From Sphingomonas pseudosanguinis (GTDB lineage Bacteria; Pseudomonadota; Alphaproteobacteria; Sphingomonadales; Sphingomonadaceae): DNA of 46,976 nt. The position numbers and the translations under genes are program-made. Positions within the stretch are counted from its first letter, which is position 1, and every line of letters starts with the position of its first letter. The notes under the pieces are model-generated. The model was not told the DNA's origin, searched no databases, and saw only the letters and a program-made list of their open reading frames with translations. This document shows, one piece after another, positions 1-8,449 of the stretch. The DNA lies in contig NZ_JACIDH010000022.1 in the NCBI RefSeq assembly GCF_014196255.1, positions 1-46,976 on the forward strand. The letters run 5' to 3'.

Positions 1-129
1 GAAGGGACCCTTGCTCCCTATCGGGCTCCAGACCCTCGGGGGGGACGGGCTCCCTTCCGCAACACCTTCATACCACCGTCGCATCAGACAAGGGGGGATG
101 GCGTTTTGGCTTATCGCAACTCAAAAAAT
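1..129. other. Unassigned left contig end
   Basis: I recognise no gene, RNA or promoter here. Open frames crossing it run into the adjacent repeat and give no recognisable protein. It is GC-rich and probably intergenic. Confidence 0.5.
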
Positions 130-252
130 CCTCCCCGGAACGGGGAGGGGGACCATGCGGAGCATGGTGGAGGGGGCGTGCCGGAAACGACATCCCCTGT
201 GGAAGCCACCCCCGTCAGGCCAGCAGCCTGCCACCGCCCCGTGCCGGGGAGG
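130..252. repeat. REPIN-like inverted pair of palindromic repeats
   Basis: Two related G/C-rich palindromic units face each other. The left one starts CCTCCCCGGAACGGGGAGG and contains a second hairpin, CCATGCGGAGCATGG. Read on the minus strand, the right one starts CCTCCCCGGCACGGGG and also continues into G-rich sequence. Head-to-head pairing of REP units is typical of REPIN/BIME elements dispersed between genes in many Proteobacteria. It ends one base before the tagH stop codon, so on the minus strand it could stabilise the mRNA 3' end or act as a terminator. The element type is inferred from structure only. Confidence 0.65.
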
Positions 253-253
253 A

Positions 254-1666
254 TCAACCCTGGTTGTAATGCGTCCTGAAATGCTTGGAGAAGACCTCCA
301 GGAACGCCTCGTCCGAGGCGTCGGCGACGCCGCTGAAGCTCGACACATAGGCCTGCCACAGCGCGGCATCGCGGGCGAGGGGGACGACGCGTTCCAACAT
401 CCCGCCCTTTTCGGCGCTCGCCTCGATCGCGGCGGGGGCGAAGCGTTCGACCGTGGCCTTTAGCGCGCCCTGCATCGCGCGCAACGTGGCGATCTGGTGC
501 GATTGCAGGTCGCGGAACGCATCCTCGACCGCCTCGTCGCCCGCCTGGAAACCGGGTTGTGGCGCGGAAAGAAGCGCGATCAGCGCATCTTCGGGCCGGC
601 GTGCGAATTTCAGCGGGTTGTGGCCGCTGGGGTTGAAGGCGGTGGCATCCGCGCCAAGCTGCGCCTTGGCCCGCGCGCGCGCCTCCAGCATCACGACCAG
701 ACCGGAGACCAGCTTGGCGAGCAGCGGCGCGGCGCGGCGCATCGCCTCGGCGGGGTCGGGGAATTGCGCAGGGTCGAGGCCGGCGGCATGCAGAAACTCC
801 GCCGCATCGCCGGCGCCGGTCGGGGCGGGCGGGGGCGCCGGGGGCTTGGGACGTTCGGGGGGAAGCGCGGCCTGCGGCTCGGGATTGAGGCCCAGCGGAT
901 CGCGCGGTCGCTCGACCGGCTGGCCGAAACCGCCGCGTGCCCAGTCGACGACATTGCCCTCGGCGATGCGTCCCCATAGCTCGTTGGGCGACGGAGTGGG
1001 CGGCCGATCGGGTGCCGCGCTCGACCAGGGCGAGGCGGGGTCGGCGGGCGGCGCGGCGCTGTCCCAGGCGGATACGACCGGCGGAGGCGGTGCCGCCGCC
1101 TCTGGCGTCCAGCCGCCGCGTGGCGGCGATGCGGGGGCGGCGGGAATGTCACCCCATACGCTGCTGGCCGCGCGGTGCGGCTCGGGCCGGGCGAGCGACG
1201 GGCCGGCCTGGGGCTGCCAGCCACCGCCACCGCCGCCGGTGGACGGAACCGGTCCCCAGCCGCTGGCGGCGGGCGCCTCACTGGCCGCCGGCGTGGCACT
1301 TCCCGTATCGCCCCAGCCATGCCAGCCTGAAGCGGCGGGGGCTGCCCCCTGTGACGACAGCCGCGCCTCGATCACATACGGGCCGGCCAGGAAGCGGTCG
1401 CCGTCGCGTACGACATGCGATCCCGATACGCGCTGGCCGCTCGTGCCCAGCATCGTGCCGTTGGTCGAACAATCGGTCAGCAGATATTGCTGCCCGTCGA
1501 AGCGGATCTCGAAATGGCGCGAGGACAGATGCCGCGTCGGGTCGGGCAGCGCCCAGTCGCAACCCGGCGCGCGCCCCACCACCGCGCCGCGCCGGTCGAG
1601 CACCAGCTCGCGCGGGGTGCCGCCCTCGGGCCGGGCATCGCCCGACAGCGTCAGGGTCAGCGTCAT
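254..1666 (-). CDS. tagH: T6SS FHA-domain scaffold protein (TagH/Fha)
   Basis: Cytoplasmic phosphothreonine reader of the T6SS post-translational control pathway, 470 residues. The N-terminal forkhead-associated domain (about 1-110) shows its core motifs: GR at 31-32, SSRH at 48-51 and TNG at 68-70. A long proline/alanine/glycine-rich linker (about 115-290) follows. The C-terminal block (about 300-470) has the conserved TagH features AxLLAKLVSGLVVML, FNPSGHNPLKF and a terminal FxxHFxxHY. The FHA domain is expected to bind a phosphorylated threonine placed by PpkA; TssL in this locus has a suitable site. It lies 36 bases downstream of vgrG on the same strand, probably in one transcript. The ATG at 1666 places the FHA domain at the usual distance from the N-terminus, although no strong ribosome-binding site precedes it. 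Confidence 0.93.
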   Translation of the reverse strand: MTLTLTLSGDARPEGGTPRELVLDRRGAVVGRAPGCDWALPDPTRHLSSRHFEIRFDGQQYLLTDCSTNGTMLGTSGQRVSGSHVVRDGDRFLAGPYVIEARLSSQGAAPAASGWHGWGDTGSATPAASEAPAASGWGPVPSTGGGGGGWQPQAGPSLARPEPHRAASSVWGDIPAAPASPPRGGWTPEAAAPPPPVVSAWDSAAPPADPASPWSSAAPDRPPTPSPNELWGRIAEGNVVDWARGGFGQPVERPRDPLGLNPEPQAALPPERPKPPAPPPAPTGAGDAAEFLHAAGLDPAQFPDPAEAMRRAAPLLAKLVSGLVVMLEARARAKAQLGADATAFNPSGHNPLKFARRPEDALIALLSAPQPGFQAGDEAVEDAFRDLQSHQIATLRAMQGALKATVERFAPAAIEASAEKGGMLERVVPLARDAALWQAYVSSFSGVADASDEAFLEVFSKHFRTHYNQG

Positions 1667-1702
1667 CGGGGCGTGGTCATTCCAGCTAATGATGCAGAAC
1701 CC

Positions 1703-3736
1703 TTATTTGCCGCCGCCGGGCGTGACCTTGGGAGCGGACAGGGGTTTCGGGTCGGCGACACCCGCGCCGCCATCGGGATTGATGTCGGTCCGCCCGCCGT
1801 TGAGAACCAATGTCGCCCCGCCATTGATCCGCGCATCGGGCGAATTGACCTTGAAGGACGCGGTGCCCTGAATTTCGATGTTGGGCGACTGGATCGTGAT
1901 CGAGTCCGGTGCGATCGTGATCATCGAATTCTGACAGCGGATGGTCAGGGATTGCCCCGCCTCGATCTCCAGCACCTGTCCGACCAGCAACGTGTCGTTG
2001 CGCCCGACCCCGGTCGAGCGGTCGCGGCCGATCGACTTGCTATCGTCGCGGCCGATATTGGTCGTGCGGTCCAGCCCGACGCGGCGGCCCTGATTGTGGC
2101 CGACATGGCGCGTCTCGTCGAAGCGGACGCGGCTGTTCATGTCGCGCTCGGCATGGATGAACAGCTCTTCCTGGCCGCCCTTGTCCTCGAAGCGGATCTC
2201 GTTCGAGGTGCGGTTCTGCCCGCTGTCGAGCGCCTCGCTTTCGGGATAGTCGCCGCTCGCGCCATAGGTCAGCGTGCGCCACACCGCGCGCGTCTTGTTG
2301 GCGGGCAGGTCATAGACCGGCATGTGCGCGCGGTTGAAGACGCGCCCCATCACGACCGGCCGGTCGGGATCGCCGTCGAGGAAGTCGACCAGCACCTCAT
2401 GCCCGACACGCGGCAGGATGACATTGCCGAGGCCCCCCGTCTGCGACACGCGAATCCAGCAGGTCGAACGTTCGCCCGGCGTGTCGCCGCGATCCCAGTG
2501 GAAGCGTACCTTCACCCGGCCATATTCGTCGGTATAGATCGTCTCGCCCGCCGGTCCGGTGACGATCGCGGTCTCCAGCCCCATGGCGCGCGGGCGCGGG
2601 GTTTCGGGCACCGGCTGAAACGCGGTGTCGGCGGGAATCGCCTCGAACCGGACGTTGAACGGCTCCTCATCCTCCTGCTTGCCCGAACGGTAGCTTTCCG
2701 CCGTGATCGAGTGGAAGGTGGAGGTGATGAGGTAGGAGGCGTTCATCCGACCCGCCGGATGGCCATCGACATCGACGCGGTAGCCGGTGGTCAGCCCGGC
2801 GGCCTGTGAGGTGCCGGTAAAGGTGCGCCGCCCGGCGCGCTGCGCATCGAGCAGCGCCTGGCCACGCTCGCGCCCCGTCTGTTCCTGGTCGCCGCGCCCG
2901 GTCTTTTCGCGGGTATAGCGGCCCGGATAGATGAAGATCTCGCGGTCGTCGCGCGGATGCGCGCCCTGGCCCGTCGCTTCGGCGGCGAGCGGCTGGTCGG
3001 GGGCCTCGAAATCGAAGTCGCGGGTGACGACGCGCGCCTCGCCGGTGGAGACGACCCGCTCCATCCAGCTTTGGACATAATCATTCTGGCGATTGAAGCG
3101 CGACTTGGAATTGGTGGTGAAGACCGAGACGCTGTTGGCGTTGTAGGTCAGCCGCGACGGCCGCCCCGGTTGGTGCGACGCGGTACCTTCGCACAGCACC
3201 ATGATGTGGCGATCTTCCTCATGTTGGAAGGAATAATAGATGCCTTCCTCTTCCATCAGACGCGAGACGAAGGCGAAGTCGCTTTCCTTATATTGCACGC
3301 AGTAACCGCGCGGCACGCGCGGGCGGGACAGGCGGCTGTAATCGACGTCCTGGATGCCGGCGCCCTCGATCACCTGCTTGATGATCTCGACCGCGGTCTT
3401 GTCCTGAAAGATCGCCATCTGGCGGTTCTGCGCCAGATAATAGGTCCAGGGCTGCAGGGTCAGGCGGTAATGATGGCCGCTCTGCGTTTCCTTCACATAT
3501 TCACCGGCGGTGACCAGCCCGTGGAACCGGCGCAGCAGCTCCTCATCCTCCAGCACGGCGAGCGCGGCGGGCTTGCCGAGATGCGGCTGGAGATCGATCT
3601 CCAGCGGCGAGATGATGTCCGCATGATAGGTGAAGGGGCGCCCGAGCCGTTCGCTGCCCTCGATCCGTTCAAGAACGACCTGCTCATCACCGACGTCGAT
3701 CGACATCTGTGTCAGGCGCTGCGTCGATTCCGCCAC
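1703..3736 (-). CDS. vgrG: T6SS spike protein VgrG (TssI)
   Basis: Trimeric spike at the tip of the Hcp tube, 677 residues, with the usual gp27-like then gp5-like order. The N-terminal half has the Vgr family signatures (PFTYHADIIS, FHGLVTAGEYV, QYKESDFAFVSRLMEEEGIYY). The gp5/OB region follows (GRVKVRFHWDR, WIRVSQTGGLGNVILPRVGHEVLVDFLDGDPDRP). Then come the charged beta-helix repeats (VGHNQGRRVGLDRTTNIGRDD). The tail ends in a short Pro/Gly-rich stretch with no recognisable enzymatic domain, so this is a non-specialised VgrG. The start is GTG, supported by GGGAG six bases upstream on the minus strand. It is transcribed away from the rest of the cluster, with tagH following. No PAAR protein is encoded next to it, unlike many vgrG loci. 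Confidence 0.96.
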   Translation of the reverse strand: MAESTQRLTQMSIDVGDEQVVLERIEGSERLGRPFTYHADIISPLEIDLQPHLGKPAALAVLEDEELLRRFHGLVTAGEYVKETQSGHHYRLTLQPWTYYLAQNRQMAIFQDKTAVEIIKQVIEGAGIQDVDYSRLSRPRVPRGYCVQYKESDFAFVSRLMEEEGIYYSFQHEEDRHIMVLCEGTASHQPGRPSRLTYNANSVSVFTTNSKSRFNRQNDYVQSWMERVVSTGEARVVTRDFDFEAPDQPLAAEATGQGAHPRDDREIFIYPGRYTREKTGRGDQEQTGRERGQALLDAQRAGRRTFTGTSQAAGLTTGYRVDVDGHPAGRMNASYLITSTFHSITAESYRSGKQEDEEPFNVRFEAIPADTAFQPVPETPRPRAMGLETAIVTGPAGETIYTDEYGRVKVRFHWDRGDTPGERSTCWIRVSQTGGLGNVILPRVGHEVLVDFLDGDPDRPVVMGRVFNRAHMPVYDLPANKTRAVWRTLTYGASGDYPESEALDSGQNRTSNEIRFEDKGGQEELFIHAERDMNSRVRFDETRHVGHNQGRRVGLDRTTNIGRDDSKSIGRDRSTGVGRNDTLLVGQVLEIEAGQSLTIRCQNSMITIAPDSITIQSPNIEIQGTASFKVNSPDARINGGATLVLNGGRTDINPDGGAGVADPKPLSAPKVTPGGGK

Positions 3737-3966
3737 CTGAAACTCCCATCCAACCCGCCCGGATCAGGGCAGGCATGGCCAAGAGTAATGCCGCGATCCC
3801 GATAGGACAATGGTTCAACGTGTTTAGCATAGAGCAAGTCCCATAGGGTCAGATCGGACCATTATGGTTACCGCGCTATTTGCCTTGATGCTGCCACAAT
3901 GGCTTGTGCTGCGCGTTATGGGTCAGTAGACTTTCCCCTTAGGTGAGCAAAAGCAAAGAGGTGTCG
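3737..3966. promoter_or_regulatory. Divergent intergenic region between vgrG and the OmpA gene
   Basis: This AT-richer gap must hold promoters for the leftward vgrG-tagH unit and the rightward tss operon. A GG-N10-GC pair (GG at 3901-3902, GC at 3913-3914) resembles the spacing of a sigma-54 -24/-12 element, but the -12 half is poor, so I do not call one. The AGAGGTG ribosome-binding site for the ATG at 3967 lies at its right edge. Confidence 0.4.
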
Positions 3967-4698
3967 ATGCGTACGAAGCTGCTGCTGACCCTGGCCCTGC
4001 CGGGTGTGATCCTGATCGCCGGTGGCGCGACCGCGCAACAGCGTGGCGGCGATCGCCCGACGGTCGAGGGCTATCTCTGCACCTTTGCCGGCAAGTGCGA
4101 CGGCGTCGAGGCGCCGCAGGCGACTCGCGACGCGCCCGCCACCAAGGGCTTCCGCCTCGCCCGGCCGATCGCCGAAGCGAACCCATCCGCCACCCCCGCC
4201 GCCCGGGCGGTATCGACGCGCGGGCCGGAGCGGCGCGCGGCGGCGGCCTCACCGGGACGCGGGCGCGGGATCGGCGGCGCGGCGGCGGTCGCGGCCGCCA
4301 ACAGGGCGTCGGGCTACAGCGCAGCGGCCCCGATGCCGGCGGCCGGCACCGGCGTCGCCCGGCCGCGTGCGGACCTGATGATCGGCTTCCACCTCAATTC
4401 GGACCAGCTGACACAAGAAGGGCGCGAGGCGGCGCAGGTCTTCGCCCGCTCGCTGCAGATGCCCGAACTGCGCGATCGCCGCTTCCTGATCGAGGGGCAT
4501 ACCGATCTGCGCGGGGGTCGCGCGCTCAACCAGTCGCTGTCGTCGCGACGTGCGCAGGCGGTGGCGGATTATCTCGCCAGCCTGGGTGTGGACCGCAGCC
4601 GGTTGCAGGCGCGGGGGCTAGGCTATTCCGCGCCGCTGCCGGGCCATGCGGTGACTGATCCCGCCAACCGGCGGGTCGAGGCGGAACTGATCCGCTAA
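3967..4698 (+). CDS. Periplasmic OmpA-family peptidoglycan-binding protein of the T6SS locus
   Basis: Exported protein of about 243 residues with a signal peptide (MRTKLLLTLALPGVILIAGG, cut near ATA-QQ). A linker has two cysteines (YLCTFAGKCD) and low-complexity Ala/Arg/Pro sequence. The C-terminal OmpA/MotB-type domain shows FHLNSDQLTQEG, IEGHTDLRGG, NQSLSSRRAQAVADYL and NRRVEAELI. Such domains bind peptidoglycan and could help anchor the secretion apparatus. The start at 3967 is preferred to an upstream GTG at 3943 because AGAGGTG sits just before it and the signal peptide begins there. It leads the tss operon, 14 bases before tssA. It plays the part of TagL/TagN-type accessory proteins; TssL in this locus carries a second OmpA domain. 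Confidence 0.88.
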   Translation: MRTKLLLTLALPGVILIAGGATAQQRGGDRPTVEGYLCTFAGKCDGVEAPQATRDAPATKGFRLARPIAEANPSATPAARAVSTRGPERRAAAASPGRGRGIGGAAAVAAANRASGYSAAAPMPAAGTGVARPRADLMIGFHLNSDQLTQEGREAAQVFARSLQMPELRDRRFLIEGHTDLRGGRALNQSLSSRRAQAVADYLASLGVDRSRLQARGLGYSAPLPGHAVTDPANRRVEAELIR

Positions 4699-4712
4699 GC
4701 GGGGCGACGGGC

Positions 4713-5711
4713 ATGGCACCCGATATCGACACCCTGTCGCAGCCCTTGTCGCTCGACGCGCCGGCCGGGCCGGACCTGTCCTATGACAATGGCCGCCAGG
4801 CGATCGAACAGGCCTTTGCCGATGACGGCGAAGAGGTCGACTGGCCGCGCACCATCGCGCTGACCGTCGCTCAGGCGCAGGAGACGCGCGACGTCTGGCT
4901 CGCCATCTACTGGATGCGTGCCGGCGCGCAGAGTGGTGACCTCGAGGCGGTCGAGTCGGGCGCGACGCTGCTCGCCGATCTGTTCGAGCGGATGTGGACC
5001 GACGCGCATCCGACGATCGCGGAATATGGCATCCAGGGGCGGCGCGGCGCATGCGAGTCGCTGGTACGGATCGGCGAGTTTCTGGGGCCGCTGCGCCGCG
5101 TGCCGCTGATCCAGCACGCGCGGCTGGGCAGCTTTTCGGGCGCCGATCTGGAGCGTTTTGCCGAGGGCGGTACGAGCGAGCCGGGCTATGGTCCGTTCCG
5201 CGCGGCGGTCGCGGACACGCCGGTCGATGTGCTGGAGGCGGCCGTCGCGCGGCTGACCCGGATCGAGGCGGCGATCCGGCGCGCCGATGCCGTATTGTCG
5301 GACCGCGCCAGCGCGATCGGCGAGACGGGGACGAATTTCGAGCCGACCTATGACGTGCTGCGCACGATCACCCGTGCGCTGGCACCGTTCACCGGTGCGA
5401 CCCATGATGACGAAGTAATTACCAACATAGGTGAAGTTTCACCACAAGCATCGCAGTCAAATTCCGCTGGTTTCGTTGCCGGGCGCATCAACAATCGCGA
5501 GGATGTCGCCAAATCGATCGATCAGATCATCGCATATTATGCACGCTCTGAACCATCAAGTCCGATCCCGATCGGGTTGAAGCGAATAAAGTCATGGATT
5601 ACCATGGACTTCATGGAGATTCTGAAGGACATAGCGCCGGGTAGTGGCAATGAGGCCAGTGCCGTATTGATGGCACGGGACTCCGGCGGCTCGTCCTCCG
5701 ATTTGATGTAG
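4713..5711 (+). CDS. tssA: T6SS baseplate/sheath-cap protein TssA
   Basis: Short-form TssA, 332 residues, which primes baseplate assembly and caps the growing tail. The ImpA N-terminal domain is evident (LDAPAGPDLSYD, WLAIYWMRAGAQSGDLEAV, RMWTDAHP). The C-terminus has the class signature EPSSPIPIGLKRIKSW and FMEILKDIAPG. From about 5405 the base composition drops: I count 26 G/C in 5401-5460 against 40 in 5341-5400. Codon use stays AT-richer to the stop. The reading frame and family motifs are intact, so this looks like a recombined allele end rather than damage. The stop is followed by a small hairpin and then tssB, suggesting co-transcription. Confidence 0.95.
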   Translation: MAPDIDTLSQPLSLDAPAGPDLSYDNGRQAIEQAFADDGEEVDWPRTIALTVAQAQETRDVWLAIYWMRAGAQSGDLEAVESGATLLADLFERMWTDAHPTIAEYGIQGRRGACESLVRIGEFLGPLRRVPLIQHARLGSFSGADLERFAEGGTSEPGYGPFRAAVADTPVDVLEAAVARLTRIEAAIRRADAVLSDRASAIGETGTNFEPTYDVLRTITRALAPFTGATHDDEVITNIGEVSPQASQSNSAGFVAGRINNREDVAKSIDQIIAYYARSEPSSPIPIGLKRIKSWITMDFMEILKDIAPGSGNEASAVLMARDSGGSSSDLM

Positions 5712-5740
5712 CGATTGAAACTTACCCGTAACGATGCGCG

Positions 5741-5758
5741 TTCGGCGCTCTAGCCGAA
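5741..5758 (+). other. Small hairpin between tssA and tssB
   Basis: TTCGGC-GCTCTA-GCCGAA is a perfect 6-base stem with a 6-base loop. No T-run follows, so it is not a classical intrinsic terminator. It may mark an mRNA-processing or attenuation point before the sheath genes. Confidence 0.4.
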
Positions 5759-5778
5759 AGTGAAACAGGGAGGCAGTC

Positions 5779-6327
5779 ATGGCTATCAAGAGCGGTCAGC
5801 GCTTCATTCGCGAGAACCGCAAGCCGCGCGTCCATATCGAATATGAAGTCGAAACCTATGGCGCGCGCCAGAAGATCGAGCTGCCGTTCGTCATGGGTGT
5901 GCTGTCCGATCTGTCGGGCAAGAGCCTGAAGGACAAGAAGGCCGCCGAGGTTCGCGAGTTCGTCGATTTCGACATGGACAATATGGACCAGCGGATGGAG
6001 GCGATCGCCCCGCGCGTCGCCTTCGCCGTCGACAACACGCTGTCGGGCGAGGGCAAGCTGGGCGTCGACCTGACCTTCGCATCGATGAAGGATTTTTCGC
6101 CCGGCGAGATCGCCAAGAATATCGAGCCGCTGGCCAAGCTGCTCGAGGCGCGGACCCAGTTGGAGGATCTGCTGTCCTATATGGATGGCAAGCATGGCGC
6201 ACAGGACCTGCTCGACAAGGTGCTGAAGGACCCGGCGCTATTGAAGGCGCTGTCGGCCGCGCGCGGCGACGCGGCGGAGCAGCATGCTTCGAACGACGAT
6301 GCCGGCACGCCGCCGGTCCAGGCCTGA
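5779..6327 (+). CDS. tssB: T6SS contractile sheath small subunit TssB
   Basis: TssB/VipA, 182 residues, forms the contractile sheath with TssC. Family signatures are IEYEVETYGARQKIELPFVMGVLSDLSG near the N-terminus, then FVDFDMDNMDQRMEAIAPRVAF and LTFASMKDFSPGEIA. The C-terminal helix LLKALSA and a variable tail follow. A strong GGGAGG ribosome-binding site lies five bases before the ATG. tssC follows after 27 bases, as in nearly all T6SS loci. Confidence 0.98.
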   Translation: MAIKSGQRFIRENRKPRVHIEYEVETYGARQKIELPFVMGVLSDLSGKSLKDKKAAEVREFVDFDMDNMDQRMEAIAPRVAFAVDNTLSGEGKLGVDLTFASMKDFSPGEIAKNIEPLAKLLEARTQLEDLLSYMDGKHGAQDLLDKVLKDPALLKALSAARGDAAEQHASNDDAGTPPVQA

Positions 6328-6354
6328 TCCCCCACCTCAATTCCGGAGCGACCC

Positions 6355-7851
6355 ATGGCTCAAGACGCGCTGAGACAGACCGACGCCGCCGCCCCCGCCG
6401 AGGCTGAGGGCGAGCTTTCCGAATTCCAGGCGCTCCTGCAAAAGGAGTTCCGCCCCGCCAATGACGAGCGCAAGACTCGGATCGAGGCGGCGGTGCAGAC
6501 GCTGGCCGAACAGGCGCTGCAAAATGCGCAGGTGATCGGGGGCGATGTGTTCGCCACGGTCGATGCGATGCGCGCGGCGATCGACCGCAAGCTGACCGAA
6601 CAGATCAACAAGATCATCCATCATCCCGAGTTCCAGCAGCTCGAGTCGGCCTGGCGAGGTCTCGAATATCTCGTCATGAACACCTCGACCGGTAAGGACA
6701 TGAAAATCCGCGTGATGAACATGTCCAAGGAAGAATGCCGGCGGATGTTCCGCCAGTATCGCGACGCGGCCTGGGACCAGAGCCCGTTGTTCAAGAAGAT
6801 CTACGAGTCGGAATTCGGCCAGCTGGGCGGGCAGCCTTATGGCGCATTCGTCTGCGACTATTATTTCGACCATTCGGCCGCCGATCTGGAGGTCATGCGC
6901 GGGCTGTCGCGGATCGGCGCGGCCAGCCATGCGCCATTCATCGCCGCCGCTGCGCCCGCGCTGCTGGGCATGGACCGCTGGACCGAGCTGTCCAATCCGC
7001 GCGATCTGGGCAAGCTGTTCGACGCGACCGACTATGCCGCGTGGCGCTCGTTCCGCAAGTCGGAGGACAGCCGCTATCTGGCACTCGCGCTGCCGCGCTT
7101 CCTGGGGCGGCCGGTTTATGGCGCCAAGAGCGAGCCGGTCGACGAGTTCGACTTCGAAGAGGATACCGGCGGCGAGCATGACGCGCATCTTTGGCTGAAC
7201 GCCGCCTATGCGATGGGCACGCGCATCACCGAGGCGTTCAATACCTATGGCTGGACGACGCGCATCCGCGGCGTCGAGTCGGGCGGCACCGTCGAGGAAC
7301 TGCCGACCGCGACCTTCCCGACCGATGAGGGCGGGATCGATTACAAATGCCCGACCGAGATCGCGATTTCGGACCGGCGCGAGGCGGAGCTGTCCTCGGC
7401 CGGGCTGATGGCGCTGGTCCATCGCAAGAACACCGATCAGGCGACCTTCATCGGCGCGCAGACCGTTCACCGGCCCGCGACCTATGACAAGAAGGAGGCG
7501 ACCGCGAACGCCAACCTGTCCGCGCGTCTGCCCTATATCTTCGCGAGCTGCCGCTTCGCCCATTACCTGAAGTGCATGGTGCGCGACTGGGTGGGCGGAT
7601 CGCGCGAGGCCGACCAGTTGCAGCGCGACCTGAACAACTGGGTCCTGCAATATGTCGATGGCTCGCCCACGACCTCCAATGAGGAGACCAAGGCACGCCT
7701 GCCGTTGAAGCAGGCGAAGATCGAGGTCATCCCGGACGAGGAAAATCCGGGTTACTACAAAGGCAAGTTCATGTTCGTCCCGCACTACCAGCTGGAAGGC
7801 ATGGATGTGGCGCTCAGCATGGTGTCGCGCCTGCCCAAGACGTCGGGATGA
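6355..7851 (+). CDS. tssC: T6SS contractile sheath large subunit TssC
   Basis: TssC/VipB, 498 residues. Typical blocks are present: IDRKLTEQINKIIHHPEFQ, ESAWRGLEYLVMNT, FGQLGGQPYGAFVCDYYFDHS, LPRFLGRPVYG, and the C-terminal FASCRFAHYLKCMVRD and LPLKQAKIEVIPDEENPGYYKGKFMFVPHYQLEG. It interlocks with TssB to build the sheath whose contraction drives Hcp/VgrG outward and which ClpV recycles. GGAG precedes the ATG. Length and motif order are normal. Confidence 0.98.
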   Translation: MAQDALRQTDAAAPAEAEGELSEFQALLQKEFRPANDERKTRIEAAVQTLAEQALQNAQVIGGDVFATVDAMRAAIDRKLTEQINKIIHHPEFQQLESAWRGLEYLVMNTSTGKDMKIRVMNMSKEECRRMFRQYRDAAWDQSPLFKKIYESEFGQLGGQPYGAFVCDYYFDHSAADLEVMRGLSRIGAASHAPFIAAAAPALLGMDRWTELSNPRDLGKLFDATDYAAWRSFRKSEDSRYLALALPRFLGRPVYGAKSEPVDEFDFEEDTGGEHDAHLWLNAAYAMGTRITEAFNTYGWTTRIRGVESGGTVEELPTATFPTDEGGIDYKCPTEIAISDRREAELSSAGLMALVHRKNTDQATFIGAQTVHRPATYDKKEATANANLSARLPYIFASCRFAHYLKCMVRDWVGGSREADQLQRDLNNWVLQYVDGSPTTSNEETKARLPLKQAKIEVIPDEENPGYYKGKFMFVPHYQLEGMDVALSMVSRLPKTSG

Positions 7852-7895
7852 TCGGAAATTCCATCTGACCACGACCAAAGAGAGGGAGAAATCTC

Positions 7896-8390
7896 ATGGC
7901 AGTCGACCTTTTCCTGAAAATTGACGGCATCAACGGCGAGTCGCGCAAGAAGAACCACGCGAACGAGATCGATATCATCTCGTTCGACTTCGGCGCGGTG
8001 CAGCATGGTTCGTTCCATACCGGCGGCGCCGGTGGCGGTTCGGGCAAGGCCGAAATCTCCGACATCCGCATCCAGAAGGAAGTCGACAAGTCGTCGCCGC
8101 TGCTGTTCAAGGCCTGCGCCTCGGGCAAGCACATTAAGGAAGCGATCATCTATTCGCAGAAGGCCGGCGACGGCAATGCGCCGCTGACCTATTACAAGAT
8201 CCGTCTCGAGGACGTGATCGTCTCCGACATCCATAACAATGGCGCGTCGGGCGGCGATTCGATCATGGAGTCGGTGACGTTCAACTGCGCGAAGGTGACC
8301 TTCGACTATCAGGCGCAGAACGAACAGGGCGGCAAGGACGGCGGCGTCGTCACCGCTTACTACGACATCCGTCAGAACGAAGCGGGCTAA
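7896..8390 (+). CDS. hcp: T6SS tube protein Hcp (TssD)
   Basis: Hexameric ring protein forming the inner tube and chaperoning small effectors, 164 residues. Typical features are FLKIDGINGESRKKNHANEIDIISFDFG at the N-terminus, then GKAEISDIRIQKEVDKSSPLLFKACASGKHI, and the C-terminal ESVTFNCAKVTFDYQAQNEQG. No C-terminal extension is fused, so it is a structural Hcp. The ribosome-binding site GGGAG is good. An imperfect hairpin just after the stop could account for separate control of hcp dosage. Confidence 0.98.
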   Translation: MAVDLFLKIDGINGESRKKNHANEIDIISFDFGAVQHGSFHTGGAGGGSGKAEISDIRIQKEVDKSSPLLFKACASGKHIKEAIIYSQKAGDGNAPLTYYKIRLEDVIVSDIHNNGASGGDSIMESVTFNCAKVTFDYQAQNEQGGKDGGVVTAYYDIRQNEAG

Positions 8391-8396
8391 ACCCGC

Positions 8397-8423
8397 CGCG
8401 ACGTCCGGTACGGGGCGTTCGCG
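8397..8423 (+). terminator. Imperfect hairpin after hcp
   Basis: CGCGACGTCC and GGGGCGTTCGCG can pair around a short loop with one bulge and a G-T pair. There is no T-run, so it may act as an mRNA 3' stabiliser or attenuator rather than a full terminator. Such an element would fit the high Hcp demand compared with downstream baseplate proteins. Weak call. Confidence 0.3.
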
Positions 8424-8449
8424 TTGGCCCTCTCGATCCAGGAGTGATG

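Noticed and set aside
1415..2809. 464-codon plus-strand frame over tagH and vgrG
   Set aside because: It spans the two opposing real genes and their intergenic gap, with no recognisable domain.
3900..3916. Possible sigma-54 promoter upstream of the OmpA gene
   Set aside because: The GG-N10-GC spacing fits, but the -12 element lacks the TT before GC, and this spacing is common by chance in GC-rich DNA.
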